The position numbers and the translations under genes are program-made. A DNA stretch of 64,000 bases from Microcebus murinus. Lineage: Eukaryota; Chordata; Mammalia; Primates; Cheirogaleidae. The stretch spans positions 140,280,501 through 140,344,500 of the forward strand of contig NC_134104.1 in the NCBI RefSeq assembly GCF_040939455.1, given 5' to 3'. Under the pieces are notes generated by a model, which saw only the letters and a program-made list of their open reading frames with translations, had not been told where the DNA came from and did no database searches. This document shows positions 36,360 to 47,847 of this stretch, piece after piece; position 1 is the first letter of the stretch; each line of letters starts with the position of its first letter.

Positions 36360-36910
36360 AGGCGTGCAGGACGCTCTGCGACCACCCTGCACACATCCAC
36401 AGATTCTAGCACCCACACGTCCGGCCGGGGCGGGGCGCCGAGGGGACGCCGGCGTGGGAACAGCTGCTGGCCACGCCCCACGCCGGCGCTGCAGGCGCGA
36501 CGGGTGCGGCCCCCGGAAGTAGTGTGTACCCGGACGCCGCGGGGCGGAAGCCGTGTGTGGCGGGAGGCTGTGGTGCTGCTTGGGCGGAGACGCTGTTGCT
36601 GTTGCTAGACGACGAGAACTAGCCCTCGTCACTTCCTCAGCCCGCCGTCTGCCCACTCCCCAAGCCGGAACCCGAGGGCCCGGAGCCGGAGTGGGCTCAG
36701 AGTTGTTCTTCGAGGTCCAGGACTGCGGCCAGCCCGGAGGCGGGAGTTGGGGCCACGCCACCTGCGGGGAAGAACCCGAGCCGAGGCGGGAAGATGGCTG
36801 CAGACAAGCCTGCAGGTGAGGTGCCAGCGCCCTGAGCGATGAGGCCGCAGGACACGCGGGGGCGGGCGGACCTGGCGCGCTGCGGCGGTGGGGACTAGGA
36901 GTGGGGACTC
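36360..36910 (+). promoter_or_regulatory. CNOT10: CNOT10 CpG-island promoter and 5' UTR
   Basis: GC-rich, CpG-dense block, unlike the AT-rich surroundings, and without a TATA box. Visible elements are GGGGCGGGG (36427-36435, Sp1/KLF type), CCGGAAGT (36513-36520) and GGGCGGAAG (36542-36550), both ETS/NRF2-type. AAGATGGCTG over the start codon (36791-36800) fits the YY1 core. The start of transcription is not visible; about 36540-36610 is likely from the element layout. There is no upstream ATG between 36540 and the start codon, so the leader carries no AUG-initiated uORF. Islands like this often fire in both directions; a divergent non-coding transcript (known in human as CNOT10-AS1) is possible but not shown here. 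Confidence 0.88.
36794..36815 (+). CDS. CNOT10: CNOT10 exon 1, coding part
   Basis: 22 coding nt (ATG GCT GCA GAC AAG CCT GCA G) giving MAADKPA plus the first base of an Asp codon. The donor CAG|GTGAGG follows immediately. CNOT10 is a TPR-repeat subunit of the CCR4-NOT deadenylase. With CNOT11 it forms a module that docks on the N-terminal part of the scaffold CNOT1 in the cytoplasm and supports mRNA poly(A) shortening and decay. The start is chosen because the frame joins exon 2 exactly, the context AAGATGG is favourable and the peptide matches the CNOT10 N-terminus as I recall it. Intron 1 is about 18.2 kb. Confidence 0.95.
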
Positions 36911-37515
36911 GAGGGCGACTATAATTTTGGGCTTGCATTTCTCTCCCCCATTCTCCACCTCGGCTGTCGCTAACGTGAGTCTTTGGACCCCAGCTCCAGT
37001 AGTTTTTTTATTCAAATGCAGGATGAAGCCGCTACTGACTACCTTTGCCCTACTCTCCATAACAACTTTGGCCTAAAGAGCCTCAATTTATTTTGCCGCC
37101 TCACAGATTTTTTCACTTTTTAGTGGGAAAGGCAGACCAAGGGAAGGTCACCCCAGAGCACACAACTGCCTTAATGTTGCATGGCTCAGGCTGGGATTCA
37201 TCTGGGCTGTTTTGGCCACATGAAACTACTTCTGGTCAGCAACGTACTATGGAATTAACTTTGTGAAAATCACTTATTGAAGTAGGCTTAAAATTGCTTC
37301 GTCTCTCTGTGGGTCTGTGCTCTCTAATATCTTGCGTTTGGTACCTGTTTTCCGCTAGTTCCTCAAGATTAGCTACTTACCGGTTGTCTTTATGGGCTAT
37401 TGCCCTCATTCCTAGAATTTTCCCCATTAAGGAATATAAAATTCTTTCCTGCTCACGTCTGGGAATGTCTGGTGTATGTTTACTGCAAGAAATTAATATT
37501 CTCTGTGGCATCTGG
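36816..37515 (+). other. CNOT10: CNOT10 intron 1, 5' part, non-repetitive
   Basis: Falls from CpG-rich to average composition within about 100 nt of exon 1. No further coding exon is supported; open frames here are in GC-rich shadow. Confidence 0.6.
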
Positions 37516-37522
37516 GTTTTGG

Positions 37523-37848
37523 GTTTTTTTTTTTTTTAGAGACGGTCTTGCTTTGTGTTCCAGGCTGGAGTGCTGGGGCACAATCATAGCTCCCTGCAGC
37601 CTTGAACTCCTGGCCTCAAGCAGTCCTGCCTCAACCTCCTGAGTAGGTGGGACTACAGATGTGTTGCCACACCCTGCTAATTTTTCTTTTCTCTTTTCTT
37701 TTCTTTTCTTTTCTTTTCTTTTCTTTTCTTTTGAGACAGGGGTCTTGCTATGTTGCTCAGGCTGGTCTTGAACTCCTGGCCTCAAGGAATCCTCCCTCCT
37801 CAACCTCCCTAAGTATTGGTATTACAGATGTGAACCACTATGCCTGGC
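37523..37848 (-). mobile_element. Alu, old J-like, antisense
   Basis: Diverged dimer. Its linker has become a CTTTT microsatellite. Confidence 0.88.
37685..37731 (-). repeat. (CTTTT)n in Alu linker
   Basis: About nine TTTTC units. Confidence 0.95.
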
Positions 37849-38073
37849 GACATGCAAGTTTTAGTGGAAGAAACTTAAGTGGCAGGACCTAGACTTTTTA
37901 CAGTGAATTTAATTTTAAAAAGGAAAGAAAGAAAGAAGTCTCAGTGTGCTATAAATTTTAATAGATTCTGATCTGAATAACCGACAAATGAACTTCACTT
38001 GGAAATCCAAGCGAGTCAGTCCTAATGCCGGTGCAGATGAATAGAATCATTAGAGGTTCTCTTCAATAATCTT

Positions 38074-38366
38074 TTTTTTTTTTTTTTTTTGAGACAGTCT
38101 CACTCTGTTGCCCTAAATAGAGTGCTCTGGCAGTCAGCCTAGCTCACAGCAACCTCAGACTTGGGCTCAAGCTATCCTCCTGCCTCAGCCTCCTTAGTAG
38201 CTGGGACTACAGGCACATGCCACCACACCCAGCTAAGTTTTCAATTTTTAGCACATACGGGGGTCTCACCATTGTTCAGGCTGGTCTCAAACTCCTAAGC
38301 TAAAGTGATCCTCCTGCCTAGGACTCCCAGAGGGCTGGGATTGCAGGCCTAAGCCACCTCACCTGG
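38074..38366 (-). mobile_element. Alu, old, antisense
   Basis: TSD CTTCAATAATCTT at 38061-38073 and 38370-38382. Confidence 0.92.
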
Positions 38367-38382
38367 CTTCTTCAATAATCTT

Positions 38383-39082
38383 CTAAGAAGAGAAAAACAA
38401 CAAAGTGTTAGAAAGTGAGAATAATAGAGTTGCTGTAGATTTTAAATAGATTGGTCAGGGAAGGCCTCTGTTGAGGTGATATTAGAGCAGAAATCTGAAA
38501 GAAGTCAAAGAAGTGAGCCATGTGGAATGGGGTGGGGTGCATAGGGGAGAATGTTACAGACAAGGAACAAGCATGGCTTGTCCAAGGTTTGACAAGGGGA
38601 CCAACATCTTCTTTCTTAATTTAGGACAGTGCCTTTCTTCCCCATGTTTGTAGTTCCTACTTGCACATACCATAACACTTGCCAGGAATCACATTTTAAA
38701 ACCTAACCCTGTCTAGTTTTCAACTCCTACCTCAGTCATAAAGCCTTTCTCTACTTGTTCATTTATTCATTCACAAAGATTGAGTGCAGATACTTCCTCA
38801 GATGTTGAAGAAATGGATATGACACACTCCTTGCCTTTGAGGACCTGCTCTTAAGTCTGGTAAAGGAAACAGACTTATCATAGTTGCATTCCCATTTGGT
38901 AAGAGCTATGTAGTATGTATAATTGAAGAATAAGGTCCAGAGTAATTAGGAGATTGTTTCTTTGATTGGTTTAAGTTTATAGGCCACGTTGTAGGAAACT
39001 TTTTCTACCTAGATAGTAAGGTTGAATTTGTATGAAGTAGATGAGTGTTCAACGGGGCTCTTGTGAATCTGTCTGCTTTGTT
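38383..39082. other. Intron 1 interval with ancient repeat scraps
   Basis: 38455-38600 (GGGAAGGCCTCTGTTGAGGTG, GAGCCATGTGGAATGG) resembles a mammalian-wide repeat. The remainder is unique, with no exon signals. Confidence 0.45.
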
Positions 39083-39094
39083 CCATCTCCATTT

Positions 39095-39421
<327 letters not shown>

Positions 39422-39465
39422 CCATCTCCATTTCAACTGCTGTAGTTCTGGCCTTTATCTCTCTT

Positions 39466-39783
39466 TTTTTAATTATTTGATTTTTTTTAGAGATGGGATC
39501 TCTGTCACCCAGGTTGGTGTGCAGTGGCATGATCATAGTGAGCCTTGAACTCCTATGGTTCATAGGAATTCATTCTTCTGCCTCAGCCTCCTGAGTAGGT
39601 GGGACTACAGGTACATGCTAGCCTGCCTGGCTCATGCTAAATTTTTTTCTTTTTCTTTTTTTTAGAGATAGGGTCTCACTATGTTGCCCTGGCTGGTCTC
39701 AAACTCCTGGCCTCAAGTGATCCTCCATCCTCAGCCCCCTGAGTAGCTGGGATTACAGGTGCAAGCTACCACACAGGGCTTGA
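39466..39783 (-). mobile_element. Alu, old J-like, antisense
   Basis: TSD CCTTTRTCTCTCTTTTT at 39452 and 39784. Its right TSD served as target for the next Alu. Confidence 0.9.
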
Positions 39784-39797
39784 CCTTTGTCTCTCTT

Positions 39798-40120
39798 TTT
39801 TGTTTTTGAGACAGAGTCTCAGTTTGTTGCACAGGACGGAGTCCTGTGGCATCAGCCTAGCTCACAGCAATCTCAAATTCCTGGACTCAAGCAATCTTTC
39901 TGCCTCAGCCTCCCAAATAGCCGGGACTACAGGCATGAGCCACCATGCCCAGCTAGTTTTTTCTCTATATTTTTAGCTGTCCAGGTAATTTCTTTCTATT
40001 TTTAGTAGAGACGGGGTCTCACTCCTGCTCAGCTGGTCTCAAACTCCTGAGCTCAAATGATCCACCTGCCTTGGCCTCCCAGAGTGCTAGGATTACAGGC
40101 ATGAGCCACCGTGACCAGCT
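39798..40120 (-). mobile_element. Alu, older lemur type, antisense
   Basis: TSD GACCTTTGTCTCT at 39782-39794 and 40121-40133. Two Alus of different age used practically the same target. Confidence 0.92.
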
Positions 40121-40133
40121 GACCTTTGTCTCT

Positions 40134-40657
40134 TAATATGATCTATTTCACATTAAGAAGGCTTCTGAGTGGTATTTGTCTCTTCTATCCAGTCCATTCT
40201 CCTAACTGCAGCCCTTTCTTTTTATTTCTAAGACATTGGATCATGCCATTCCCCTATAAACTTTCTAAGACTCTACCATCTTTTGGGCATTCTTTAGTGT
40301 AGTTTGTTCATCTTCACAATCTTCCCAGCTGATTTTTCTATATCAACCCACCTAGTCTTAACATCAGAAATGACTCTCTTGCAAATCATGAGCTTCTGAG
40401 CATAATGCCCTTCTTTTTCTTCTCTATCTGTTGAACATTCTCCTCATTCAAAATCTACCTTACATCCTACTTCCTCTCTGAGCTCCCGAAATCAGGGTCC
40501 TTGTCATTGAGGTTCTTGTGTGCTGCTTGTTCATTAGGTAAGAAAAGAGAGCTATGAAAGGATTTAAGAGGGTAAGTGACCTCATCACACTTGCTGTGGT
40601 AGAGGGTGGATTTAAGTGAAACAAGACTGGAAGCCCAGAGACCACCTAAAACCAACT
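40134..40657. other. Intron 1 interval, no recognisable element
   Basis: Pyrimidine-rich patches. No exon or SINE. Confidence 0.4.
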
Positions 40658-40659
40658 AA

Positions 40660-40827
40660 TGTGATATTATTTATTCAGTAAATATTCACCAGTGGCCTGC
40701 TTTGCCAGGCACTACTTTAGGCACTGAGCAGGGAACAAGACAGACAAAGTCTCTGTCTTCATGGAACTTATTATGTAGTGTGAAAGACAGATAAACATGT
40801 AAACAAAATAAAAAATAAATATAATTT
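40660..40827 (+). mobile_element. L2-like ancient repeat
   Basis: TTGCCAGGCACTACTTTAGGC, then ACAAGACAGACAAAGTCTCTG, then ATGGAACTTATTATG, a widespread mammalian repeat pattern. A related copy lies at 62730. Confidence 0.55.
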
Positions 40828-40835
40828 AAAAGTGT

Positions 40836-41507
40836 CTAGGGTGAAGAGTCACCAACCTAATTTTTGAAAGAAAAAGAGAGCCCTTCACAGCCATAACCCT
40901 GGCTACTCTTTTTGGCTTAGGGACAATAGGAGCAGGAACTAGTATCTCTTCTCTGGCAATGCAGCAAAGAGGGTTTAGTACTCTGAGGGCAGCTGTTAAT
41001 GAAGATATTGCAAGGATAGAAGATTCAATTTCACACCTAGAAAAGTCACTAACCTCCCTATCCGAGGTAGTGCTCCAGAACCAGAGGGGGTTAGATCTAG
41101 TATTCCTCCAGTAAGGAGGACTGTGTGCTGCCCTCAAAGAAGAATGTTGTTTCTATGCAGACCATACAGGAGTTGTTAGAGAATCTATAGCTAAGGTCAG
41201 GAAAGGGCTTGCCCGCCACAAACAGGAATATGAACAGCAAGCAGGTTGGTTTGAGTCTTGGTTTAACAGTTCCCCCTGGTTAACAACGCTACTATCCACC
41301 CTACTAGGCCCACTCGTTATGCTAATCTTAGTCCTTACTTTCGCGCCATGTGTAATTAATAGACTAGTAGCTTTTGTGAAAGAACGGATAAACACTGTCC
41401 AGCTACTAGTATTGCAACAACAATATCAGCAGCTATGGTCAAGTGCTATAGAACTAGAGCACCTAAGAGACCTTGAGGACGAGCAGGAGTGCTTGTCTGC
41501 TACCTAG
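40836..41507 (+). pseudogene. Gammaretrovirus-like env TM remnant
   Basis: Reads from the last residues of the surface subunit through a basic RKR cleavage-type site (40869-40877), then a fusion-peptide-like hydrophobic stretch and heptads. A CX6CC motif region of gamma type follows (from about 41121), then a membrane anchor (about 41300-41350) and a cytoplasmic tail, with the natural stop at 41505-41507. The frame is broken by TGA at 40842-40844 and TAA at 41112-41114, just before the cysteine motif. Most of the surface subunit is absent, so no functional envelope is possible. Class inferred from the CX6CC layout. Confidence 0.85.
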
Positions 41508-41520
41508 AGAAAGGGGGGAA

Positions 41521-41956
41521 TGTAGGGCAGAGGAAGGGCAGAGGAATTTGTAGGACAGAGGAAGGGCAGAGGAGTTTTTCCAATTGTCGGGAATTTACTT
41601 GGGTAGGGCAATGAGCTAACCGCAAACTTTTGCTTCTGGTCATTGCTTGCTTGCTACACCACTGTATGGGGAATTATGGGATGAGGTCATTGAAGCACGG
41701 GCAACTGGCCCATCAGGCAATAGAGGGCAACCAACCTGCCAATTATTTCAAAAGGCAATAGTGGGCAACCAATCATTTTAAAGGTTAACGCATGATCCAT
41801 GTGTAGTCAGCTTGTGCGCCTCTTGTGCACCATGGGGATAAAAGGCATGCCGTTTGTTCCGGTTGGGGTCCTTGCCTGCGAGAGTGGCCACTGCGTTGGT
41901 GCTCTGGGGCTTGGACCCTGGCTAGCCAGAAAATAAACCTCCTCTTGTGTGATTGC
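41521..41956 (+). mobile_element. LTR (U3-R) of the ERV retrocopy
   Basis: Starts TGTAGGGCAGAGG directly after the polypurine tract AAAGGGGGGAA (about 41509-41520). The first 60 nt contain tandem AGGGCAGAGGA units. TATA-type GGGATAAAAGG at 41835-41845 and AATAAA at 41932-41937. U5 is missing because the RNA ended at R. Confidence 0.85.
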
Positions 41957-42044
41957 AAAAAAAAAAAAAAAAGTGTGATACTCTGAATATAAGAAAAAAT
42001 GAGTAAGAGGATAACTGAGAGCAGGTTTATTTTTGTTTTATTTT

Positions 42045-42338
42045 GATTTTTTTTGAGACAGAGTCTCACCCTTTTCCTGGGCCAGAGTGCAGTGGCATCA
42101 TCATAGCTCATTGTAGCCTTGAACTCCTGTCCTCAAGGTATCCTCCTTCCTCAGCCTACTCAGAAGCAGGGACTACAGGTGTTCGACACCATGCCTAGCT
42201 AATTTTGTAAACAATTTTTTGTAAAGACAGGTCTCATTATCTTGCTTAGGCTGGTCTCAAACTCCCAGCCTCAAGGGATCCTCTCACCTCGGTCTCCCAA
42301 AGTGGTAGGGTTATAGATGTGAGCCACTGTGCCCCGTC
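42045..42338 (-). mobile_element. Alu, old J-like, antisense
   Basis: Both arms, diverged. Confidence 0.88.
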
Positions 42339-42374
42339 ATAGTTTATGTTTTAACTGAGCCACGTGAGAGATGA

Positions 42375-42600
42375 TGAAGAATTAGGAATATGAGGTTTGA
42401 AATCAGTGTAGGTTCATCTGAGCTGTACCACTTGATATCTGTGTGACTTTGGGCAAATTTTAAGAAACGTTTTTTTAAGCATCATCTTTCCTGTGTGTAG
42501 AATGAGAACAAGGATAGTAATCACCTCACAGGGCTGCTAAAGAGTTAAATAAGATGATCTCAGGCCCTGATTTTTGAAAAGTGCTGGTTAATATTACTAT
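42375..42600 (+). mobile_element. MIR element
   Basis: TTGAAATCAGTGTAGGTTCA, TGTGTGACTTTGGGCAAAT, then ACCTCACAGGGCTGCTAAAG. A second MIR-like scrap lies at 42720-42800. Confidence 0.75.
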
Positions 42601-43030
42601 AGGGTAGTGGTAGGGTGGAGAGGAGATGGCAGATGTGAGAAATGTTTAGAAACTAAAAGTGGCAGATTTTTGTGACTGGATATAGTAGGTAAGCAGAAAG
42701 CCGTGCTCCTTCAGAAAGAGACGTTGATCCTCAATTTCTTCATTTATAAAATGGGATAATAGCTTTGTAATTTATTTATCTTGCAGGATTGTAGCTTGTA
42801 AGGCTCAGCTGAGGTAAGGTGTGTGTTTTAGCCCACATCCTCTGGGAAGCAGAACCCAATTAAGGAGCTAACTTTTTATTTGGAAGGTACAAGACTGGAG
42901 TAATGAAAGTGAGGGAGAGAAAGAAGTAAGGCAAAGGAAGATGTAATAATTTACATCCCTGGCTACTACTAGACCTTGAGCTGTGAAGAGACATAGCAGG
43001 TCACTCACACATGGGATTTTTCTGATAGTG

Positions 43031-43329
43031 TTTTTTTGTTTGTTTGTTTGTTTTGTTTTGTTCAAGACAGAGTCTCACTTTGTCACCCCCAGTTGAGTAA
43101 AGTGGTGTCATCGTAGCTCACTGCAACCTCAAATTCCTGGGTTCAAAAGACCCTCCTGCCTCAGCCTCCAGAGTAGTTGGGACTACAGGCACACACCACA
43201 ATGCCTGGCTAGTTTTTCTATTTTTAGTAGAGATGAGGTCTTGCTCTTGCTCAGGCTGGTCTTGAACTCCTGAGTTCGAGCAGTCCTCCCACCTCTGCCT
43301 CCCAGAGTGCTAGGAACCACACCCAGCAT
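43031..43329 (-). mobile_element. Alu, older, antisense
   Basis: Tail turned into GTTT/GTTTT units, followed by both arms. Confidence 0.9.
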
Positions 43330-43353
43330 GTTTTATTTTTTGCATGCATGTGC

Positions 43354-43356
<3 letters not shown>

Positions 43357-43424
<68 letters not shown>
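43357..43424 (+). repeat. (TG)n microsatellite
   Basis: CGCGCACG lead-in, then about 31 uninterrupted TG units ending at 43424. Confidence 0.97.
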
Positions 43425-43426
<2 letters not shown>

Positions 43427-43429
43427 ACG

Positions 43430-44020
43430 GGGGTGAGATGAGTGGGAAAGTAGGAAACGCTGGAAGGATTTCAAAGACATCAGAGTAGTCCATAGAAGAA
43501 AGAAAGGAGGGATGATTTATCTGTCCAGCTTCGTTACATTTCCTGTTTCCAGTTGGTTAAGACTCATCCCATGGGGAGCTAATTTACGTGCTTCTGGGTT
43601 GCGTGGTTTCCCATTAATGGAGCAGCCAGCAGATCCCCCATCCTGAATTATATTTCAACCAAATCCTAAAGAGAGAGGTGTCTCAGGGTGGAGGGGCACA
43701 AACCAAAAACAAAGCTTGAAAGGGGTAGTGGAAGGTTCACACAGTTTATGTCCCCATATAACATAGAAAAGTGGTGTGAAAACAGTTTCATTCTTGACTA
43801 AGGAAATACCAACAGTATTTTAGAATGATTTATTTGACCTTTTAATGGTTATATGAAAGGGGAAAGTAGCTGGAGTTTGGACACAAAATCCTAGATTTGA
43901 AGTTACCTGAGAATTTGGACTATGAGGATGGTAGTGGTAGACTTAATAGGAAAAGATTTGATTACATTATAAAGAAGGGAAAAATAGTGTCAGATGAGTA
44001 ATAAGAAATCAAGAGAAGAG
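43430..44020. other. Intron 1 interval, possible old repeat
   Basis: GGGGAGCTAATTTACGTGC...TTCCCATTAATGG may be a decayed DNA transposon. Not assignable. Confidence 0.35.
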
Positions 44021-44021
44021 A

Positions 44022-44176
44022 GGCCAGGTGCGGTGGTTCACACTTGTAATCCTAGCACTCTGGGAGGCCAAGGCGGGAAGATCACTTGAGCCCAGGAGTT
44101 TGAGGTTGCAGTGAGCTACATGATGCCACTGCACTCTAGCTTGGGCAACAGAGTGAGACCCTGTCCCCTCAAAAAA
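44022..44176 (+). mobile_element. Alu, internally deleted to about 150 bp
   Basis: The left-arm start is joined to the right-arm end (CCCAGGAGTTTGAGGTTGCAG). Confidence 0.88.
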
Positions 44177-45375
44177 GTACTCATCAGCAATAGCAGTGTT
44201 TTGCTTCGCCTGTATTCTTTAAAGCGTGCTGATATTGTTGATTTGAACTTCTGTTCCTTTCAGTACTGGACAGGATGCTCAGGTCTGTAGCATTGCTGGT
44301 TATGAATGGCTTATTCTTTGGGCTCTGAAATGTGTGCTCTGCCATTTCTCCAGCTTCTCATGTCCAACCTAAAGTGGGGGAATATTAGAGAATACTTCTT
44401 GGCTGTAGAAAATGGTTCCATTGAGTCACATGTTATTTCTCTGAGCTGTGTAGAAATCAGCCATTTATATGTAGGGTTTTGATAAGTCAGGTATACTTGT
44501 TCAGATGATAGAAACCACATTGTGAGTTGTGTTAATCTCAACTATGTATGGTGGCTTTAGTGAGCCTGAATTATTTTTCTTTGAAATGACATCCTTATTT
44601 AAAACATTGTTTTACAATGGCACTGTCAGTATTTTGTGACTGTACAGTTGATTTCCTTAGGCCTTTTAACATTTTTCTTTTCTATAAAAAAATCTTCTTT
44701 TCTTGAACATGTTTGAGCTGTAGTTTGACAAGTGTAGCTTGTGGTCATCCTCCAATCAGATTTGAATTGTTAACATTCTATATTGGAATGTGTCTGCTTT
44801 CAGTTAACTGATTTTTTTCAGTTTTGAAAAAGTGATGCATTTCTTTGCTACTTAGTTTAAACCTAAAAGCAATTGTTTGATTAGAAATGAAGTCTATTGG
44901 CTTAAAGAATGTCAAGGTTTGTGGGTCAAAGAGCTCTGTACGTCTAGAAGGTCAGTCATGCTCATTGGGCCATAGTAGAAGAAAAGTCAAGCTTATGGAC
45001 GAACGGTCATATACTCTTTCAATTGGCAACGGAGACTACTTTTGGACCAATAAAGACACATTGTGGAATTATGTGCAGACTATGTCTGGTAAGAAGTCAG
45101 TAGTTACAAGTAACGAATGTTTTAAAAAATTAAAAAAACTGATTACAAACATTAATAACCATTCCTGGCAGATAATTTGAAAAATATACAAACATATAAC
45201 AAGGAAAATAAAAATAGTAATCTCATTGAAGTGTATTTTTTAAAAAAGGAAAATTTTTATACTGAAAAGATTGTTGGTAAAATAATGGTTGGTTAATACA
45301 TAAAAGGTTATTTATTGAGCTCAGTTCTCTGAAATGTATAATCGGGATTTCAGAGTCTCTTTTCAGTCTTAGAGT
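44177..45375. other. Longest repeat-free stretch of intron 1
   Basis: No SINE/LINE signature over 1.2 kb. Contains a 97-codon + strand frame (44887-45180) that I cannot assign. It has no polypyrimidine/AG and GT pair placed convincingly around it. Confidence 0.45.
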
Positions 45376-45391
45376 CCAGCTTATTTATCTT

Positions 45392-45727
45392 TTTTTTTTT
45401 AAATAGAATCTCGCTCTGGTGCCCTGGCTAAAGTGCTGTGGCATCAGCCTAGCTCATAGCAACCTCAAACTCCTGGGCCTAAGCCATACTCCTGCCTCAG
45501 CCTCCCGAGTAGCTGGGACTACAGACATGTGCCACCATGCCCGGCTAATTTCTTTTTATGTATATGTATTTTTTTAGTTGCCCAGCTAATTTCTTTATAT
45601 TTTTTCAGTAGAGATGGTGTCTCCCTTCTGCTGAGGTTGATCACAAACCCCTGATCTCAAGCAATCTTCCCACCTTGGCCTCCCAGAGTGCTAGGATTGA
45701 TTATAGGTGTGAGCCACCACACCTGGC
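45392..45727 (-). mobile_element. Alu, antisense
   Basis: TSD CCAGCTTATTTATCTT at 45376 and 45728-45743. Confidence 0.93.
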
Positions 45728-45911
45728 CCAGCTTATTTATCTTAAAGTTGGCTTCTCTCCTTTCCTGGAGAATTTTGAGAGACTTTTACATTTCCTAAGA
45801 GTTGATGACAGCAGTGCCACATGAGTTACTCTGCTTTTAGTGGAGAATAGAAGCTTAAAATCTTTATCGCCTAGGTGAATTATCGGGTGTTCCCCTGTGC
45901 CCTGTATTTCT

Positions 45912-46260
45912 TTTTTTTTTTTTTTTTTTTTTTTTTGAGACAGAGTCTCACTTTGTTGTCCAGGCTAGAGTGAGTGCCGTGGCGTCAGCCTAGCTCACAG
46001 CAACCTCAAACTCCTGGGCTCGAGTGATCCTTCTGCCTCAGCCTCCCAAGTAGCTGGGACTACAGGCATGTGCCACCATGCCCGGCTAATTTTTTTTTTT
46101 ATATATATATATCAGTTGGCCAATTGATTTCTTTCTATTTATAGTAGAGACGGGGTCTCGCTCTTGCTCAGGCTGGTTTTGAACTCCTGACCTTGAGCAA
46201 TCCGCCCGCCTCGGCCTCCCAAGAGCTAGGATTACAGGCGTGAGCCACAGCGCCCGGCCT
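45912..46260 (-). mobile_element. Alu, young lemur type, antisense
   Basis: TSD GCCCTGTATTTCT at 45899-45911 and 46261-46273. T25 head. Confidence 0.95.
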
Positions 46261-46273
46261 GCCCTGTATTTCT

Positions 46274-46887
46274 AAGTCACTCTGACAATTGGGCCCAGAA
46301 CTCCCATTAAAGAATGTCACTTGATCTGTGAGGGCATATTTTAGAAGAAGCAATGGAGATAACTTGAGGGCAAAATAAGAATTTTGGACATTTGCTTTAA
46401 ATTTATTATATTTCCTTATGAGGGAAGATACATTTTTTTAAATGTTAGGTTTCTTAAAATCTTAAACAATAAAAGAAACATAGTATTTATGCTCATTGTT
46501 AAAATTTTATGATGACCATACATGGAGTTGAGGGTTCATATAAATCTAAACTTACACCTTGCTTTCTGGAGTCTTAGAATCCTGAATTCCATTTTTACAC
46601 ATTTTAAAGTAATGATCCTTATTGATTTTGTGCACCCAAGAGTTTTGCAAAACTGATGTGTCGTCTAAACTGTTGGTAGTCTTGCATTCAAACTCATTGT
46701 TACTAGCTTTCTAAAGAAAAAGTTGTTTAACACTATAAACTTTTTGGAGTTAGACACACACTAACATTGCACAACAAGGTCACTAAACTTTCTTCATTAA
46801 ACTATTAGTTTTTCTTCCACCTTATTAGCACTCAGTTCTTATTTATCTGTATGCTGAAGGGGAAATGAAATACTGATTTGTCTACCA
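46274..46887. other. Intron 1 interval, unique
   Basis: AT-rich, nothing recognised. Confidence 0.4.
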
Positions 46888-46895
46888 ACTTTATT

Positions 46896-47244
<349 letters not shown>

Positions 47245-47587
47245 ACTTTATTATGTTTAATGTGCAGACATATATTTTAAAAAATATACTGCAAGAATTC
47301 TTAATTGTTCTGGAAAAAGGAAAGGGAGAAGGGAGCCATATTTATTAGCATCTCCAATTAAAGATAGTTAGGCCAAGGGGAGACTGGACTGAATGAAGAT
47401 GTGACTGATTCTAAGACTGTGCTCTTTTAATTATATTTTGCCTTCTTGAAAGAGGGAAATTGGGAATCTTCATTGGTGCTCACATGTGCCAGGCCAGGGC
47501 CCCCTGAAGTCAGCTATCCTGACAGCTGGTTATTTGAGATGCTCCTGAAATGCCAGTTTCTAGGAAGTTACCAGAAAATGCCCAGAT

Positions 47588-47742
47588 CAGGCCGGACATG
47601 GTAGCTCACACCTGTAATCCTAGCACTCTGGATGGCCAAGGTGGGAGGATCACTTGAGCTCAGGAATTCGAGACCAACCTGAGCAAGAGCCAGACCCCAT
47701 CTCTCAATGGAGTGAGACTGTCTTAAAAAAAAAAACAAAACA
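47588..47742 (+). mobile_element. Alu, internally deleted
   Basis: Left arm joined to the last 25 nt of the right arm. The exact 17-bp TSD CCAGAAAATGCCCAGAT (47571-47587 and 47743-47759) shows that the short form may have inserted as such. 47253-47570 upstream is unique. Confidence 0.92.
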
Positions 47743-47847
47743 CCAGAAAATGCCCAGATTATAAATGTACATACAGTTTGATGAATTCTCACACACTGAT
47801 CACTCCAATGGATCAATATCAACACCTCAGAAGCCTGTCTATGTATC

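Larger units (their letters stand above)
40836..41974 (+). mobile_element. L1-mobilised retrocopy of an ERV env-LTR transcript
   Basis: A 3' env segment, polypurine tract and LTR U3-R end not in U5 but in a poly(A) tail (41957-41974) placed 20 nt after AATAAA (41932-41937). AAAAGTGT at 40828-40835 and 41971-41978 forms the TSD, in the context TTT|AAAAGTGT, an L1 endonuclease-type site. The 5' end is truncated inside env. These are hallmarks of a retroviral mRNA copied by L1, not of provirus integration. Confidence 0.85.

Noticed and set aside
36342..36938. 198-codon minus-strand frame across the CpG island (and 36629-37060)
   Set aside because: GC-rich DNA rarely contains stops. No splice or family evidence; it overlaps the CNOT10 start region in antisense.
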